DNA of 64,000 bases, taken from assembly GCA_026710825.1 (NCBI GenBank), contig JAPOQH010000121.1:1-64000 (forward strand), written 5' to 3'. Numbering within the stretch: the first letter of the stretch is position 1; the number at the start of each line of letters is the position of its first letter. Below the pieces are notes generated by a model that did no database searches, had not been told where the DNA came from, and was given only the letters and a program-made list of their open reading frames with translations. Source of the stretch: Chloroflexota bacterium (GTDB taxonomy: Bacteria > Chloroflexota > Dehalococcoidia > Lucifugimonadales > UBA3495). Of this stretch, positions 17,456 through 26,223 are shown one piece after another. The position numbers were made by a program, and so were the translations under genes.

Positions 17456-17464
17456 TGATAGAAT
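17456..17464 (+). promoter_or_regulatory. Extended -10 of the cupin gene
   Basis: TGATAGAAT about 40 bp upstream of the cupin start codon; the -35 region is not recognisable. Confidence 0.4.
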
Positions 17465-17503
17465 TCAATACAAGACCTATACCGCTCGACAAGGAGGCTC
17501 CCC

Positions 17504-17842
17504 ATGCCTATCGCCAGGCTTTACACCGGAGACGACGGCCAGTCCCATATTGAGGAGTTGGAGTTGGAATCGCATCCCGAACTGGCGGCGATGCAGGGTA
17601 CCAGTGGAATAGTGTTCCGGCGAGTTGAGTCCGGATACTTCAGCGACTGGCATTGTGCGCCGAGGCGGCAGTTCGTCATCACCCTGGAGGGTGAAGTGGA
17701 GATCGGCCTTGGGGACGGGTCGTTACATCGATTTGGTCCGGGTCAAGCCATGCTGGCAGAGGACCTGACCGGCCGGGGCCACACGACTCGGGCGGTGGGC
17801 GACTCTCCACGGTTGACGGCCACCATCCCTCTGGACGGCTAG
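17504..17842 (+). CDS. Cupin-fold protein
   Basis: A 112-aa single-domain cupin. The two motifs are blurred: APRRQFVITLEGEVEIGLGDG for motif 1 and GPGQAMLAEDLTGRGHTTR for motif 2, with the second motif keeping a His. Such proteins bind a metal and a small ligand. It begins at ATG after AAGGAGG. It is followed 61 bp later by the cytochrome P450 gene in the same direction, so both may share a transcript. Confidence 0.8.
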   Translation: MPIARLYTGDDGQSHIEELELESHPELAAMQGTSGIVFRRVESGYFSDWHCAPRRQFVITLEGEVEIGLGDGSLHRFGPGQAMLAEDLTGRGHTTRAVGDSPRLTATIPLDG

Positions 17843-17903
17843 GTTGTAAGCGAGTTTGCGGCCGTTTCGGAGGCTCCTACTCGTGACAAGCGGGCGGTGA
17901 ACG

Positions 17904-19307
17904 ATGACATCCGCGTCCGTTACATATCCACCCAGACCGGTCATTGACCGCGGGAGTCTGCCCCCGGGCCCGCGTGAGTTGCCATTCGTAGGGCAGACGT
18001 TGCAGTACATGTGGAACCCCATCGGGTTCATGGAGAGGGCGGCCAATTACGGCGACCTGGTGACCCTGTCGACCAAGCCGGCCCTGGTGTACCTGGTCAA
18101 CCATCCTGATCTGATCAGGGACCTCATCGTGACCAACCACCGCAAGATCGAACGGGGTCCCAACACCGAGGTGATGAAACTGCTCACCGGCAACGGTCTC
18201 ATCACCGCAACTGGCGCGGACCATCTGCGTCAACGCCGGTTGATTCAGCCGAGCCTCCGCAGAGATCACATCGAGCAATACGCGGAGACGATGCAGTCGT
18301 ACGCCTACTCGCACCAGCGCAATTGGGCCGATGGGCAGCGGGTCGATATGGGCCGCGAGATGTCCCAGGTGACCCTTCGCATCGTGGTCAAAACGCTGTT
18401 CGGCACGGAATTGGCAGACGAGGTGCGCCGCATCGGAGCGGCTTTTGCGCTGAGCAACAATTACATCACCACCCGAGCCAACCAGCCGCCGCGCCTGCGC
18501 AAGCTGTTCCACCGCCTGCCGCTGCCCTACACCGTAAAATTCAAACGGGCCAAGGCCGACCTTGACGGGGTCATCTACGGGTTGATATCGGACCGCCGCG
18601 CAGCCGCTGAGCACGGCGACGACCTGCTGTCGTTGCTGCTGAATGCCCGGTTCGCGGACGATGGTGGCAGCGGATCGGTCGGCGTGGCATTGACCGACGA
18701 ACAGGTGCGCGATGAAACGGTGACGATGTTCGCCGCCGGCCACGAGACCACAGCCGTTACCCTAATCTGGACCTGGTATCTGTTGGCAACACATCCCCAG
18801 CATCAGGCCAGGTTCCAGGCAGAGATTGACCGGGTGATCGGAGACCGCGATGCCACGCTCGCCGACCTGCCCAATCTGACGTTCATGGACCAGGTGCTGG
18901 AGGAAGCGCTACGTCTCTACCCGCCCATATGGTTCTGGGGTCGGATGGCGTTTCATCCGTTTGAGTTGGGCGGGTATGACATCCCGGCAGGTGCATTCCT
19001 GTTGGCGCCGCAACTGATCGCACAGCGGGACGCGCGGTTTTTCGACGCGCCTCTGGAGTTCCGGCCCGATCGCTGGACGCCGCAATTCCGCTCCAGCATC
19101 CCCCAATTCTCATATTACCCGTTCGGCGGAGGGCCCCGCCGCTGCATCGGCGATGGATTCGCCATGATGGAGGCGAAACTGATCCTCGCGACCATCGGGC
19201 AGCGCTGGAATATGCGACATGACTCGAAGCACAAAGCCGAGGTGCTGCCGCTGATATCCCTCCGTCCCAAGGGTGGAATGCCGATGTTCCTGGAGCGGCG
19301 GCGCTGA
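17904..19307 (+). CDS. Cytochrome P450
   Basis: A 467-aa soluble P450 monooxygenase. The I-helix oxygen-binding motif is AGHETTA (about residue 278), the K-helix motif is EEALR (ExxR), the PERF-like segment is FRPDRW, and the heme loop is FGGGPRRCIGDGFAMME with the thiolate cysteine. The N-terminus has PPGPRELPFVGQ and no membrane anchor. Sequence style resembles the bacterial CYP branch similar to eukaryotic fatty-acid hydroxylases. No ferredoxin or reductase gene lies nearby. The substrate is unknown. Confidence 0.94.
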   Translation: MTSASVTYPPRPVIDRGSLPPGPRELPFVGQTLQYMWNPIGFMERAANYGDLVTLSTKPALVYLVNHPDLIRDLIVTNHRKIERGPNTEVMKLLTGNGLITATGADHLRQRRLIQPSLRRDHIEQYAETMQSYAYSHQRNWADGQRVDMGREMSQVTLRIVVKTLFGTELADEVRRIGAAFALSNNYITTRANQPPRLRKLFHRLPLPYTVKFKRAKADLDGVIYGLISDRRAAAEHGDDLLSLLLNARFADDGGSGSVGVALTDEQVRDETVTMFAAGHETTAVTLIWTWYLLATHPQHQARFQAEIDRVIGDRDATLADLPNLTFMDQVLEEALRLYPPIWFWGRMAFHPFELGGYDIPAGAFLLAPQLIAQRDARFFDAPLEFRPDRWTPQFRSSIPQFSYYPFGGGPRRCIGDGFAMMEAKLILATIGQRWNMRHDSKHKAEVLPLISLRPKGGMPMFLERRR

Positions 19308-19388
19308 GGCTGGCCCGATCGCTTGGGACAAACAAACGCCCGAGCGCGACGAGCAACGACCAGCACGGGCAACGATTTTCGGGTGGAA

Positions 19389-19462
19389 TGGCTGCCCCGC
19401 CTGGGCTCGAACCAGGGCTTACAGCTCCAAAGGCTGACGTGCTACCGCTACACCACGGGGCA
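19389..19462 (-). tRNA. tRNA-Gln (anticodon TTG)
   Basis: The minus strand folds as a full tRNA. The acceptor stem is TGCCCCG / CGGGGCA, with discriminator G and an encoded CCA. The D stem is GTGT / GCAC. The anticodon loop CTTTGGA gives anticodon TTG, and the T arm is CCTGG-TTCGAGC-CCAGG. U1-A72 with G73 is typical of glutamine tRNA. The anticodon stem has a T-T mismatch at its outer pair and the D loop is short. Confidence 0.92.
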
Positions 19463-19471
19463 TCTGGCTAA

Positions 19472-19480
19472 ATTATAGCA
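19472..19480 (-). promoter_or_regulatory. tRNA-Gln promoter -10
   Basis: On the minus strand TGCTATAAT is an extended -10 with a perfect TATAAT hexamer, ending ten bases before the tRNA 5' end. Confidence 0.65.
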
Positions 19481-19557
19481 CCGAGTGCCCCGCCGGACGG
19501 TCACGCTATACTGCGGCCATCCCCCGCGCCAGGCGGGACATCCGGAGTTTTGACGTT

Positions 19558-20511
19558 ATGGAAACGGTTGGCTTTATCGGTCTGGGCAACATGGGCGGCG
19601 GCATGTCGGCCAATATCCAACGCGCCGGCTACCCGATGGTCGTGTACGATCTTCGGGAAGAAGCGGCGCTCCCACTGCTCGAGGGCGGCGCCCGTCTGGC
19701 AAACACGCCAGCAGAGGTTGCGGCCGCGAGCGATGTAACGTTTACATCTCTGCCCGGCCCTTACGAGGTCGAGGCAGTCTCTACCGGGTTGGAGGGCGTG
19801 TTGGAGGGGATCAAACCGGGCAGCGTATACATCGACCTTTCTTCCAGCCGGCCGACGTTGATACGGGAGATCGAGCCGAAATTCCGCGCCAAGGGTTGCC
19901 ATGTACTCGATGCGCCGGTAAGCGGTGGGAAGACGGGCGCGGCGTCCGGCAACCTGGCCGTGATGGTGGGCGGGGAACGCGAGGTATTTGACCGGGTCAA
20001 GCCCATCCTGGACTCCTTTGGAGACAAGGTTTTCTACGCGGGCGAGATAGGCGCAGGGAGTGTCGCGAAGTTGGTGCACAACATGATCGGCCACAGCGTC
20101 CGGCAAGCCATCGCGGAGGGACTGACCCTGGGTGTCAAAGCCGGCGTGGATCCCGAACCGTTGTGGGAGTGCGTGCGGCGGGGCGCGTTGGGCCGCATGT
20201 CATTCCTCCACGAGGGGCTGGTGCGAACCATGTTCAGAGGGGAATATGAGCCGGCGAGCTTCGCGCTGAACCTGGCGCACAAGGACATTTCCCTGGCCAC
20301 CGAACTGGCCCGTGAGTACGATGTCCCCATGCCTATGTCGACGCTGGCGCAGCAAATCTCCCTGCAGGCCATGAATCGCGGGTGGGGGAACGCAGACAGC
20401 AGCAGCAGCGTGCGACTCCAGGAGGAGCAAGCGGGCGTGGAGGTCAGGGCGCCCCACGTGGACCCCGAACGATCATCCCGTTTCATCACGACGCATCCCG
20501 ACGCTGAATAG
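19558..20511 (+). CDS. Beta-hydroxyacid dehydrogenase (NAD-binding, 6PGDH-like)
   Basis: A 317-aa member of the 3-hydroxyisobutyrate dehydrogenase / tartronate semialdehyde reductase family. It starts with the Rossmann motif GFIGLGNMGGGMSANI, followed by the substrate loop DAPVSGGKTGAASG at about residue 120. Next is the catalytic-lysine helix GAGSVAKLVHNMIG, then LAHKDISLATELA. A C-terminal tail of about 25 residues extends past the core. It reduces or oxidises a short hydroxy acid; valine or glyoxylate metabolism are options the sequence does not separate. Confidence 0.9.
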   Translation: METVGFIGLGNMGGGMSANIQRAGYPMVVYDLREEAALPLLEGGARLANTPAEVAAASDVTFTSLPGPYEVEAVSTGLEGVLEGIKPGSVYIDLSSSRPTLIREIEPKFRAKGCHVLDAPVSGGKTGAASGNLAVMVGGEREVFDRVKPILDSFGDKVFYAGEIGAGSVAKLVHNMIGHSVRQAIAEGLTLGVKAGVDPEPLWECVRRGALGRMSFLHEGLVRTMFRGEYEPASFALNLAHKDISLATELAREYDVPMPMSTLAQQISLQAMNRGWGNADSSSSVRLQEEQAGVEVRAPHVDPERSSRFITTHPDAE

Positions 20512-20590
20512 CGAGGGATACCGACCCGTAGTCAGGGCGAACGCTGTAAGCCTTGGTTGCCAGATCTCCAAGTCCGCGTCGCCCTGACTG

Positions 20591-20599
20591 TGCTAGACT
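20591..20599 (+). promoter_or_regulatory. rnpB extended -10
   Basis: TGCTAGACT, ending 15 bases upstream of the RNase P RNA; no clear -35. Confidence 0.5.
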
Positions 20600-20613
20600 C
20601 GTTTCAGGAGATT

Positions 20614-21030
20614 GCCCGGTTGGCCGGGTGGCCGCCGCGAGACTTAGCGGTCTCGAGGAGGAAAGTCCGGGCTCCACCGGACAGGGTGCTGGGTAACCCC
20701 CAGGCTCTGGGGCGCACCGTGTCCCAGGGACGGAAAGTGGCACAGAAACATACCGCCGTTGGCTGCTGGCCAGCCACGGCAAGGGTGAAATCGGACGGTA
20801 AGAGCGTCCGGCCGCGTGTGGCGACGCACCGGCGGCCAAACCCCACCTGGAGCAAGGCCAAATAGGGGAACCATGGGCGTCCGGCCCGTTCCCGGGTTGG
20901 CTGCTTGACCCCAGCGGCAACGCTGCGCTGGTAACCAGTGCGGATCGGCGGCAACGTCGATGCGGGGCTAGATAGATGGTCACCGTCCACCAAGAGTGGA
21001 TACAGAACCCGGCTTACAGGCCAGTCGGCT
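20614..21030 (+). ncRNA. rnpB: RNase P RNA (bacterial class A)
   Basis: The catalytic RNA of RNase P, which removes tRNA 5' leaders. Conserved blocks appear in order: GAGGAAAGTCCGGGC near 20658, CAGGGTGCTGGGTAACCCCC, ACAGAAACATACCGCC at 20742, AAGGGTGAAA, GGTAAGAGC, CCACCTGGAGCAAGGCCAAATAGG split over 20845-20868, and GGTTGGCTGCTTGA. Helix P1 closes the molecule: CCGGTTGGCC at 20616 pairs with GGCCAGTCGG at 21019. Reading frames inside are spurious. Confidence 0.97.
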
Positions 21031-21137
21031 TTCTCCCAATTTGCATCGAAACGGGTTTCCCGCGGGCGACTGATGAAGTGGCCACGGGAACTTTCGCAGC
21101 CAATTGGATCACGATTTGAACGAAAGGAGCATCGACA

Positions 21138-21911
21138 ATGGTTCGCACCAACCGCGCCAAAGCTAAGCTGCTCGGCGGCGAAATCGCCGTGGGCGGCAGC
21201 GTCAACTTCTACGCACCCATCCTGGTGGAACTCTACGGGGTGTTGGGGTTCGACTGGGTCTGGATAGACTGCGAACATGGGTCGTCCAACGACTCGGAGT
21301 CGGAGAACATGATCCGCGCGGCCGAGTTGCACGACATCACACCGGTGGTTCGCGTGCCCAATGCCGAGCCTTCCACCCTGCTGCGCTTCCTCGATCGCGG
21401 CGCCCAGGGACTCATTGTGCCGCACATCAACAACCGGGCTGAGGCGGAAGCCGTCGCGAAAGCGTCGCACTACCACCCGATGGGGGACCGCAGCAGCGCC
21501 ACGGGCGGACGCACCAACCGCCTGGGTAGCGGGCTACCGCCGTCTGAGTACTACGAGGCAGCAAACCGGGAGACGTTAGTAATCTGCATGGTCGAGACTC
21601 CGGAGGCCGTCGCGAACGTGCGGGAGATCGCCAACGTTGATGGGGTGGACGCGATCCTGGTGGGGAGCAGCGACCTCACGCAGGCCATGGGGATGCCGCC
21701 ACAGGCGGAGGTGGACGCAGCCATCTCGCAGGTGATTGACGGGACCCTGGCTGAGGGCAAGATCATAGGTGTCGCCGGCGCTGGAATGACCGTGGACAAC
21801 GTTGGCCGGTTCCGCGAGTTTGCCGCGCGCGGCGTGCACCTGATGTCGGTAAATGTGCAGGACTTCATACGCCAGAGCGCCCGCGGGTTCCTGCGTGAAT
21901 TGCGTGCGTGA
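21138..21911 (+). CDS. HpcH/HpaI-type aldolase
   Basis: A 257-aa class II pyruvate aldolase of the HpcH/HpaI/GarL family, cleaving 2-keto-3-deoxy acids to pyruvate and an aldehyde. It contains WVWIDCEHGSSN (catalytic-His strand), VVRVPNAEPSTLLRFLDRGAQGLIVPHI, the metal-binding VETPEAVAN segment with Glu, and ILVGSSDLTQAMG with Asp. It starts at ATG after AAAGGAGC. The gene stands alone between rnpB and the unknown gene at 22119, so the substrate is not indicated. Confidence 0.9.
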   Translation: MVRTNRAKAKLLGGEIAVGGSVNFYAPILVELYGVLGFDWVWIDCEHGSSNDSESENMIRAAELHDITPVVRVPNAEPSTLLRFLDRGAQGLIVPHINNRAEAEAVAKASHYHPMGDRSSATGGRTNRLGSGLPPSEYYEAANRETLVICMVETPEAVANVREIANVDGVDAILVGSSDLTQAMGMPPQAEVDAAISQVIDGTLAEGKIIGVAGAGMTVDNVGRFREFAARGVHLMSVNVQDFIRQSARGFLRELRA

Positions 21912-21961
21912 TCGCCGCTTTTGATCTGACGTGACCGGACTGACAAAGACCGTGTGGCGGA

Positions 21962-21990
21962 TTGACCGGGGCGTACCACAGTGCTAGATT
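21962..21990 (+). promoter_or_regulatory. Predicted promoter of the unknown gene
   Basis: TTGACC, exactly 17 bp, then TAGATT with a TG extension (TGCTAGATT). The expected transcription start is near 21997. Confidence 0.65.
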
Positions 21991-21999
21991 GGCCGCCGA

Positions 22000-22022
22000 A
22001 ATTCGTGAACATGTTACGAATT
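22000..22022. promoter_or_regulatory. Palindromic operator candidate
   Basis: A 23-bp dyad: AATTCGT and ACGAATT flank GAACATGTT, whose core AACATGTT is itself palindromic. It starts ten bases after the -10 box, a classic repressor position. No regulator gene is adjacent. Confidence 0.55.
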
Positions 22023-22118
22023 CCGAACGAGATGTAGCGATGATTCCGCCGGCGCACCAAATTTCTAGTAGCTAGCTCGGGATTTTGCGCCGCTCCACCG
22101 CGGCATCAGGAGAGTTGA

Positions 22119-22616
22119 ATGCGTGAGATAGCACTCTATGTGAACGGTATTTTCGATTCCGTGTTCCAAGACATTTTGGCCGCACAGACCCTTCGCCCAC
22201 ACAGGCACTACTATTTGCAGCCCTACGCTCGGTACCCTATCGCGTACCTACGAGACAACCCTCCAACACATGACGATAGCGTCAGGTTATACGCCTCCAC
22301 ATCCGAAGATTTGCAGAAGGTTCACTATACTGCGGACCTTATTCGTTGGGAGGACAAACGCACCATTCCCGAAGAGAAGCGAGCCCGAATCTTCGCCGAG
22401 CTTAGGGAGTTTCAACCAGACGAATGGGGGATAGTCGATCCTCATGATGTGGCAGGGGATACAGGGATTAACCTTCTGTATGTGACGCGAGTTCAACAAA
22501 TCGCCCGACCTTTCGACGTAGGGGAGTTGAAGCTCAAAAGCAAGAATCGCCCCCTGTTGCCGAGGGAAGTTGCGGGTGGTATTGCTTACGTATTTCCGAA
22601 AACTGACGATTGTTGA
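22119..22616 (+). CDS. Hypothetical protein, AT-richer than neighbours
   Basis: A 165-aa protein I do not recognise with confidence. It starts MREIALYVNGIFDSV after AGGAG and contains the beta-rich stretch VRLYASTSEDLQKVHYTADL, then INLLYVTRVQQIARPF. No membrane segment or signal peptide is present. The strand pattern and the 'SVRLYASTS...Y.ADLIRW' motif recall PUA/EVE/ASCH-like small domains sometimes found near nucleases, but this is only an impression. Its base composition is near even while its neighbours are clearly GC-rich. It has its own promoter and a palindromic operator, and a leader of about 120 bases. Confidence 0.75.
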   Translation: MREIALYVNGIFDSVFQDILAAQTLRPHRHYYLQPYARYPIAYLRDNPPTHDDSVRLYASTSEDLQKVHYTADLIRWEDKRTIPEEKRARIFAELREFQPDEWGIVDPHDVAGDTGINLLYVTRVQQIARPFDVGELKLKSKNRPLLPREVAGGIAYVFPKTDDC

Positions 22617-22634
22617 CACCAAGGTCGGTTTGTT

Positions 22635-23606
22635 GTGCTGAATATTGATCTAGCTGACCGCGTGCTGAAGGGAGAACTGCGCGCTCTGTCCCGGGCGTTG
22701 ACGCTGCTGGAGCGCGGGAATCCCGCGGCGGGATCCGTCATGAAACGGCTGGACCCGCACACGGGACGAGCATACACGGTGGGGATCACCGGCCCGCCCG
22801 GGGTCGGCAAGAGCACGCTTGTGGATCGGCTAGCGGAGCACCTACGCGGTCAGGAACTCACCGTTGGCATCTTGGCAGTAGATCCGACGAGCCCGTTCAC
22901 CGGCGGTGCGTTGCTTGGCGACAGAATCCGCATGCAACGGCACTACCTAGACGACGGGGTGTTCATACGTAGCGTGGCTACCCGTGGGCAGTCGGGAGGT
23001 TTGCCGCGCATCGTCAAGAGCATGGTGCGAGCGCTGGACGCGGCGGGGAAGGACGTGGTCTTGGTGGAGACAGTGGGTGTTGGCCAAACCGAACTCGGAA
23101 TCATGGGCGTGGCTGACTCCGTGGTGGTTGCGATGACTCCGGAATCGGGGGACTCGATTCAAACGCTCAAGGCCGGCGTCATGGAGATCGCCGACCTATA
23201 TGTCATCAACAAGGCGGATCGGGACGGGGCCAACCACCTGGCGACCGCCGTCACGTCCATGCTGCACATGGCAGACTTGAGCCACGGGTGGAACCCTCAG
23301 GTCTTATTGACCCAGGCGTACGCAAACGTCGGCATCTCTGAACTTTGGGATGGCATCGGGGCTCACCGGGATTTTCTGACCGACACCGGCGGGTTGAATA
23401 AAAGGCGAGCCGAGAGGCGGCGCAGCGAGTTTCTGGAAACGGTACAGGAAGAGTTGCACCGACGCATCACCAAGCGTCTGGTTGACGACGGCGATTTGGC
23501 GGACCTGCTGAACGAGATCGAGGGCAAAGCTGCGGAACCATACGGAGAGGCGATGCGGCTGCTGGATGACGACGTCGGGCTCGGACGGGTGATCAACGGG
23601 GCCTAA
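22635..23606 (+). CDS. meaB: Methylmalonyl-CoA mutase GTPase chaperone MeaB
   Basis: A 323-aa G3E-family GTPase (MeaB/ArgK/MMAA) that guards adenosylcobalamin loading of methylmalonyl-CoA mutase. It has Walker A GITGPPGVGKSTLVDRLA, the switch region AVDPTSPFTGGALLGDRIRM, VETVGVGQTE (Walker B) and NKAD for guanine recognition. Start is GTG, 18 bp after the unknown gene. The mutase itself is outside the window. The protein's B12 link is notable given the cobalamin locus at 38-46 kb. Confidence 0.94.
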   Translation: MLNIDLADRVLKGELRALSRALTLLERGNPAAGSVMKRLDPHTGRAYTVGITGPPGVGKSTLVDRLAEHLRGQELTVGILAVDPTSPFTGGALLGDRIRMQRHYLDDGVFIRSVATRGQSGGLPRIVKSMVRALDAAGKDVVLVETVGVGQTELGIMGVADSVVVAMTPESGDSIQTLKAGVMEIADLYVINKADRDGANHLATAVTSMLHMADLSHGWNPQVLLTQAYANVGISELWDGIGAHRDFLTDTGGLNKRRAERRRSEFLETVQEELHRRITKRLVDDGDLADLLNEIEGKAAEPYGEAMRLLDDDVGLGRVINGA

Positions 23607-23618
23607 ATGCCAAAAACC

Positions 23619-23644
23619 AAGGGCGACCAAGATGGTCGCCCCTT
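23619..23644. terminator. Hairpin between convergent genes
   Basis: GGGCGACCA and TGGTCGCCC (9 bp) around an AGA loop, between the convergent meaB and SPFH genes. An AA/TT extension flanks it, but there is no strong T tract. Confidence 0.65.
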
Positions 23645-23671
23645 CGACTTCTGGATGGAGCGGGGGTCCGG

Positions 23672-24580
23672 CTAGTTGCGATTTTGGTCGTCTTCGTTGG
23701 CGCCGTTTGACTGGTTACCGCGGTTGCCGCCGGAGTTTTGGTCCATGCTGCCCATGCCAAGGAAAGGCGCAAGCATGGAAGTGAATTCCATCGGGAAGAT
23801 AAACTTGGTGGACGGACTGCTGCCCAACGATTTAAGGGTGTCGAAGTACTGCAAGCTCATGGTGCGCGCATCGACGGTGCTGGCCACGCTGTAAATCCGC
23901 TCCAAAGCGGTGCTAAAACCCTCGGCGCGCAACACCGCAGCCTGCTGATCGCCTTCCGCAGCCAATATCTCTGACTCACGCTGACCCTGAGCCTTCAGGA
24001 TTGCAGACTGCCGGTCACCTTCAGCAATGTTGATTGCCGCCTGACGCTGGCCTTCCGACTCGGTGATTTCGGCGGTACGAATGGCGTCAGCGGACTTTTG
24101 CCGTTCCATGGCGGCCTTTACGCCCGGGGGCGGGTCAACCTCATTGATTTCGACCTGGGACACCTTCACGCCCCAGCGTTCGGTCACCTCGTCCATGCGA
24201 ATCTGCACATCGTCGCGGATTCGCTCCCGCTCGGATAATGTAGTCGCCAAATCCATCGCGCCGATCACGGAACGGAGGGTGGCGAATGCCAGATTTATCA
24301 CCGCGGCCTCGAAGTTCTGAACCTCAAGCACTGCCCGGTCCACCAAGTCTTCCATGACGCGATAGTAGATGACAAAGTCCATGTCGACCACGACGTTGTC
24401 AGCGGTGATGTATTTCTGTGTCGGCACGCGGGTCACCCGTTCGCGCAGGTCAACCTTGGTGCCGTGGTATAGGAATGGGATAAGTACATGCAGCCCCGGT
24501 TTTCGGCTGCCCACGAAGGTGCCGAAACGCTGTACGACCATCCGCTGATATTGCTGTACGACGATTAGTCCACTGGCCAT
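23672..24580 (-). CDS. SPFH/band 7 protein (stomatin-like)
   Basis: A 302-aa SPFH-domain protein that probably forms membrane-associated oligomers. The core has RKPGLHVLIPF, VDMDFVIYYRV and VKVSQVEINEVDPPPGVKAAM. Next is a long Ala/Glu/Gln-rich coiled-coil segment (IAEGDRQSAILKAQGQRES and similar repeats) and a Gly/Asn-rich tail. Unlike most stomatins it lacks a clear N-terminal membrane helix. The start ATG follows AAGGAGG. It lies 74 bp downstream of the nfeD gene on the same strand, the standard partner arrangement. Confidence 0.9.
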   Translation of the reverse strand: MASGLIVVQQYQRMVVQRFGTFVGSRKPGLHVLIPFLYHGTKVDLRERVTRVPTQKYITADNVVVDMDFVIYYRVMEDLVDRAVLEVQNFEAAVINLAFATLRSVIGAMDLATTLSERERIRDDVQIRMDEVTERWGVKVSQVEINEVDPPPGVKAAMERQKSADAIRTAEITESEGQRQAAINIAEGDRQSAILKAQGQRESEILAAEGDQQAAVLRAEGFSTALERIYSVASTVDARTMSLQYFDTLKSLGSSPSTKFIFPMEFTSMLAPFLGMGSMDQNSGGNRGNQSNGANEDDQNRN

Positions 24581-24654
24581 GGTTGAGCCTCCTTGCTCGC
24601 CCGGTTGCGAACGGTGCGATCATAGGTCATCTTATCATTGTTCCTGTACTCTCA

Positions 24655-26073
24655 TTATTCCTGTCCTTCCACGGACTGCGCGCCACCGATGACTTCCACC
24701 GTGAGAACTAATCCGCTGACGCCGACTACGCGGATCCGTCGTCCCGCCGGAACGGTCAATCCGTCGCTGCTCATGGCGGTCCAGGTTTCATCACCGAGCG
24801 AGACAACGCCTCTGGGCCGCAACGCTGACGTGACCGTGCCGGTGGCCCCAACCAGACGCCCGGTCTCGCTTCGCCCGTCGCTGTCCGAATGCGGGGTTCC
24901 TGCGACGGCCGCTCGACGGCCCTGAACCCGCGACATTACCGCTTCGAACGCCAGGTAGCCGGCAATCAGCGCGAAAAATCCACCGACCCCGACCAGAACC
25001 CAGGGATTGACTGACACATCTGGAAAACCGACGGGAACTGCGCCGCCACCGAAGCTGCCAAACAGCAGCACGCCGCCGATGATCAGGCTAACCACCGCGC
25101 CAATGCCCAAGGCGCCGAAACCGGATACGAAAATCTCGAGCGCCGCGAGAACCACCGCGAGGACGATAAACGCAATTCCCGCCCAGTTGAAAGGCAGGTT
25201 GCCAAGCGCAAGGAACCCCAACCCGAGGCAAATGATGCCGGCGATGCCCGGTCCAATGGTTCCCGGCGTCATCAGCTCGAATATCAAACCCAGGCTGCCG
25301 AGGCTGATCAGCAGGAACGCGATGTTGGGGTTAGCGATGAAATCGACGAACCGCTCGCGCCATTGCATCTTCAATGGTTCGACCTGGGATCCCGTGAGGT
25401 TCAACTCGCGTTCGCCATCAACAGTGGTGACTACCTGGCCGTCCAATTTGGCTAGCAGGTCGTTGAGGTCATCGGCGAGCAGGTCGATGATGCCTTCATC
25501 GAGCGCTTCGGTGGCAGAGTACGACGCCGCGGTGCGAACCGTCTGCTCCAATGGGTCGGGGTTGCGGCCACGCTCCTCCGCGATGGACCTGATGAGCGCA
25601 GCCGCGTCGTTGGTGACCTTGTCGGCCAGAGTTTCGCCGATGTCTTCGCCGCTACCCGAGACGGGAGTCGCAGCGCCAATGTTGGATCCCGGCGCCATCG
25701 CAGCGATATGCGCGGCCGCGGTGATGAACGTGCCAGCGGAACCGGCCTGAGCCCCTCGAGGGGACACGAATACAGCGATTGGGACCGGGGATTCCAAGAG
25801 CGTTTCGACTATGTCCCGGGTGCTGCCGTACAAGCCACCGGGGGTGTCAAGTTCGATCACGAGCAGTTCCGCGTCGGCTTCGGAGGCGGTGGCAGCGGCT
25901 CGAGCGATGACACGGGCCTTGATGGGATTGATGGTGTCCTCGATCCTGAGCAGCATCACCGTAGAGGACTGGGCGGCCGCTCCGCGATGGTGTACAAAAA
26001 GCGACACCAAACCGAGGCCAACGAAAGCCAGGCACAGGACCAAAATGAGCGCATTCGGCTTGGCTACCCGCAT
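24655..26073 (-). CDS. NfeD family membrane serine protease
   Basis: A 472-aa full-length NfeD. A signal or anchor (residues 7-27) precedes a ClpP-like protease domain. That domain holds LDTPGGLYGSTRDIV, the nucleophile context SPRGAQAGSAGTF and a Lys candidate in LADKVTND. Four or five membrane helices follow (about 250-375), and a C-terminal OB-fold domain has GVVSLGDETWTAMSSDG. NfeD-type proteases cleave stomatin C-termini, matching the downstream SPFH gene. The start codon is the ATG at the beginning of the hydrophobic leader. Confidence 0.92.
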   Translation of the reverse strand: MRVAKPNALILVLCLAFVGLGLVSLFVHHRGAAAQSSTVMLLRIEDTINPIKARVIARAAATASEADAELLVIELDTPGGLYGSTRDIVETLLESPVPIAVFVSPRGAQAGSAGTFITAAAHIAAMAPGSNIGAATPVSGSGEDIGETLADKVTNDAAALIRSIAEERGRNPDPLEQTVRTAASYSATEALDEGIIDLLADDLNDLLAKLDGQVVTTVDGERELNLTGSQVEPLKMQWRERFVDFIANPNIAFLLISLGSLGLIFELMTPGTIGPGIAGIICLGLGFLALGNLPFNWAGIAFIVLAVVLAALEIFVSGFGALGIGAVVSLIIGGVLLFGSFGGGAVPVGFPDVSVNPWVLVGVGGFFALIAGYLAFEAVMSRVQGRRAAVAGTPHSDSDGRSETGRLVGATGTVTSALRPRGVVSLGDETWTAMSSDGLTVPAGRRIRVVGVSGLVLTVEVIGGAQSVEGQE

Positions 26074-26223
26074 GTGTTGTCTCCTGAATTCATCATCGGG
26101 CCGGAGGCAGCATATGTCAATCTCGGCGGCGGCGGGTCGTTGGTCGGGCTCGGCGTTTGACGATCACAGCGCGGTACCAATACAATGCTGGCAATTCGGA
26201 TACCAAGAGGAGCGGAGACTTTC

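Noticed and set aside
20557..20983. Reading frames across 20.6-20.9 kb
   Set aside because: They lie inside the RNase P RNA, whose conserved blocks and closing helix are clear.
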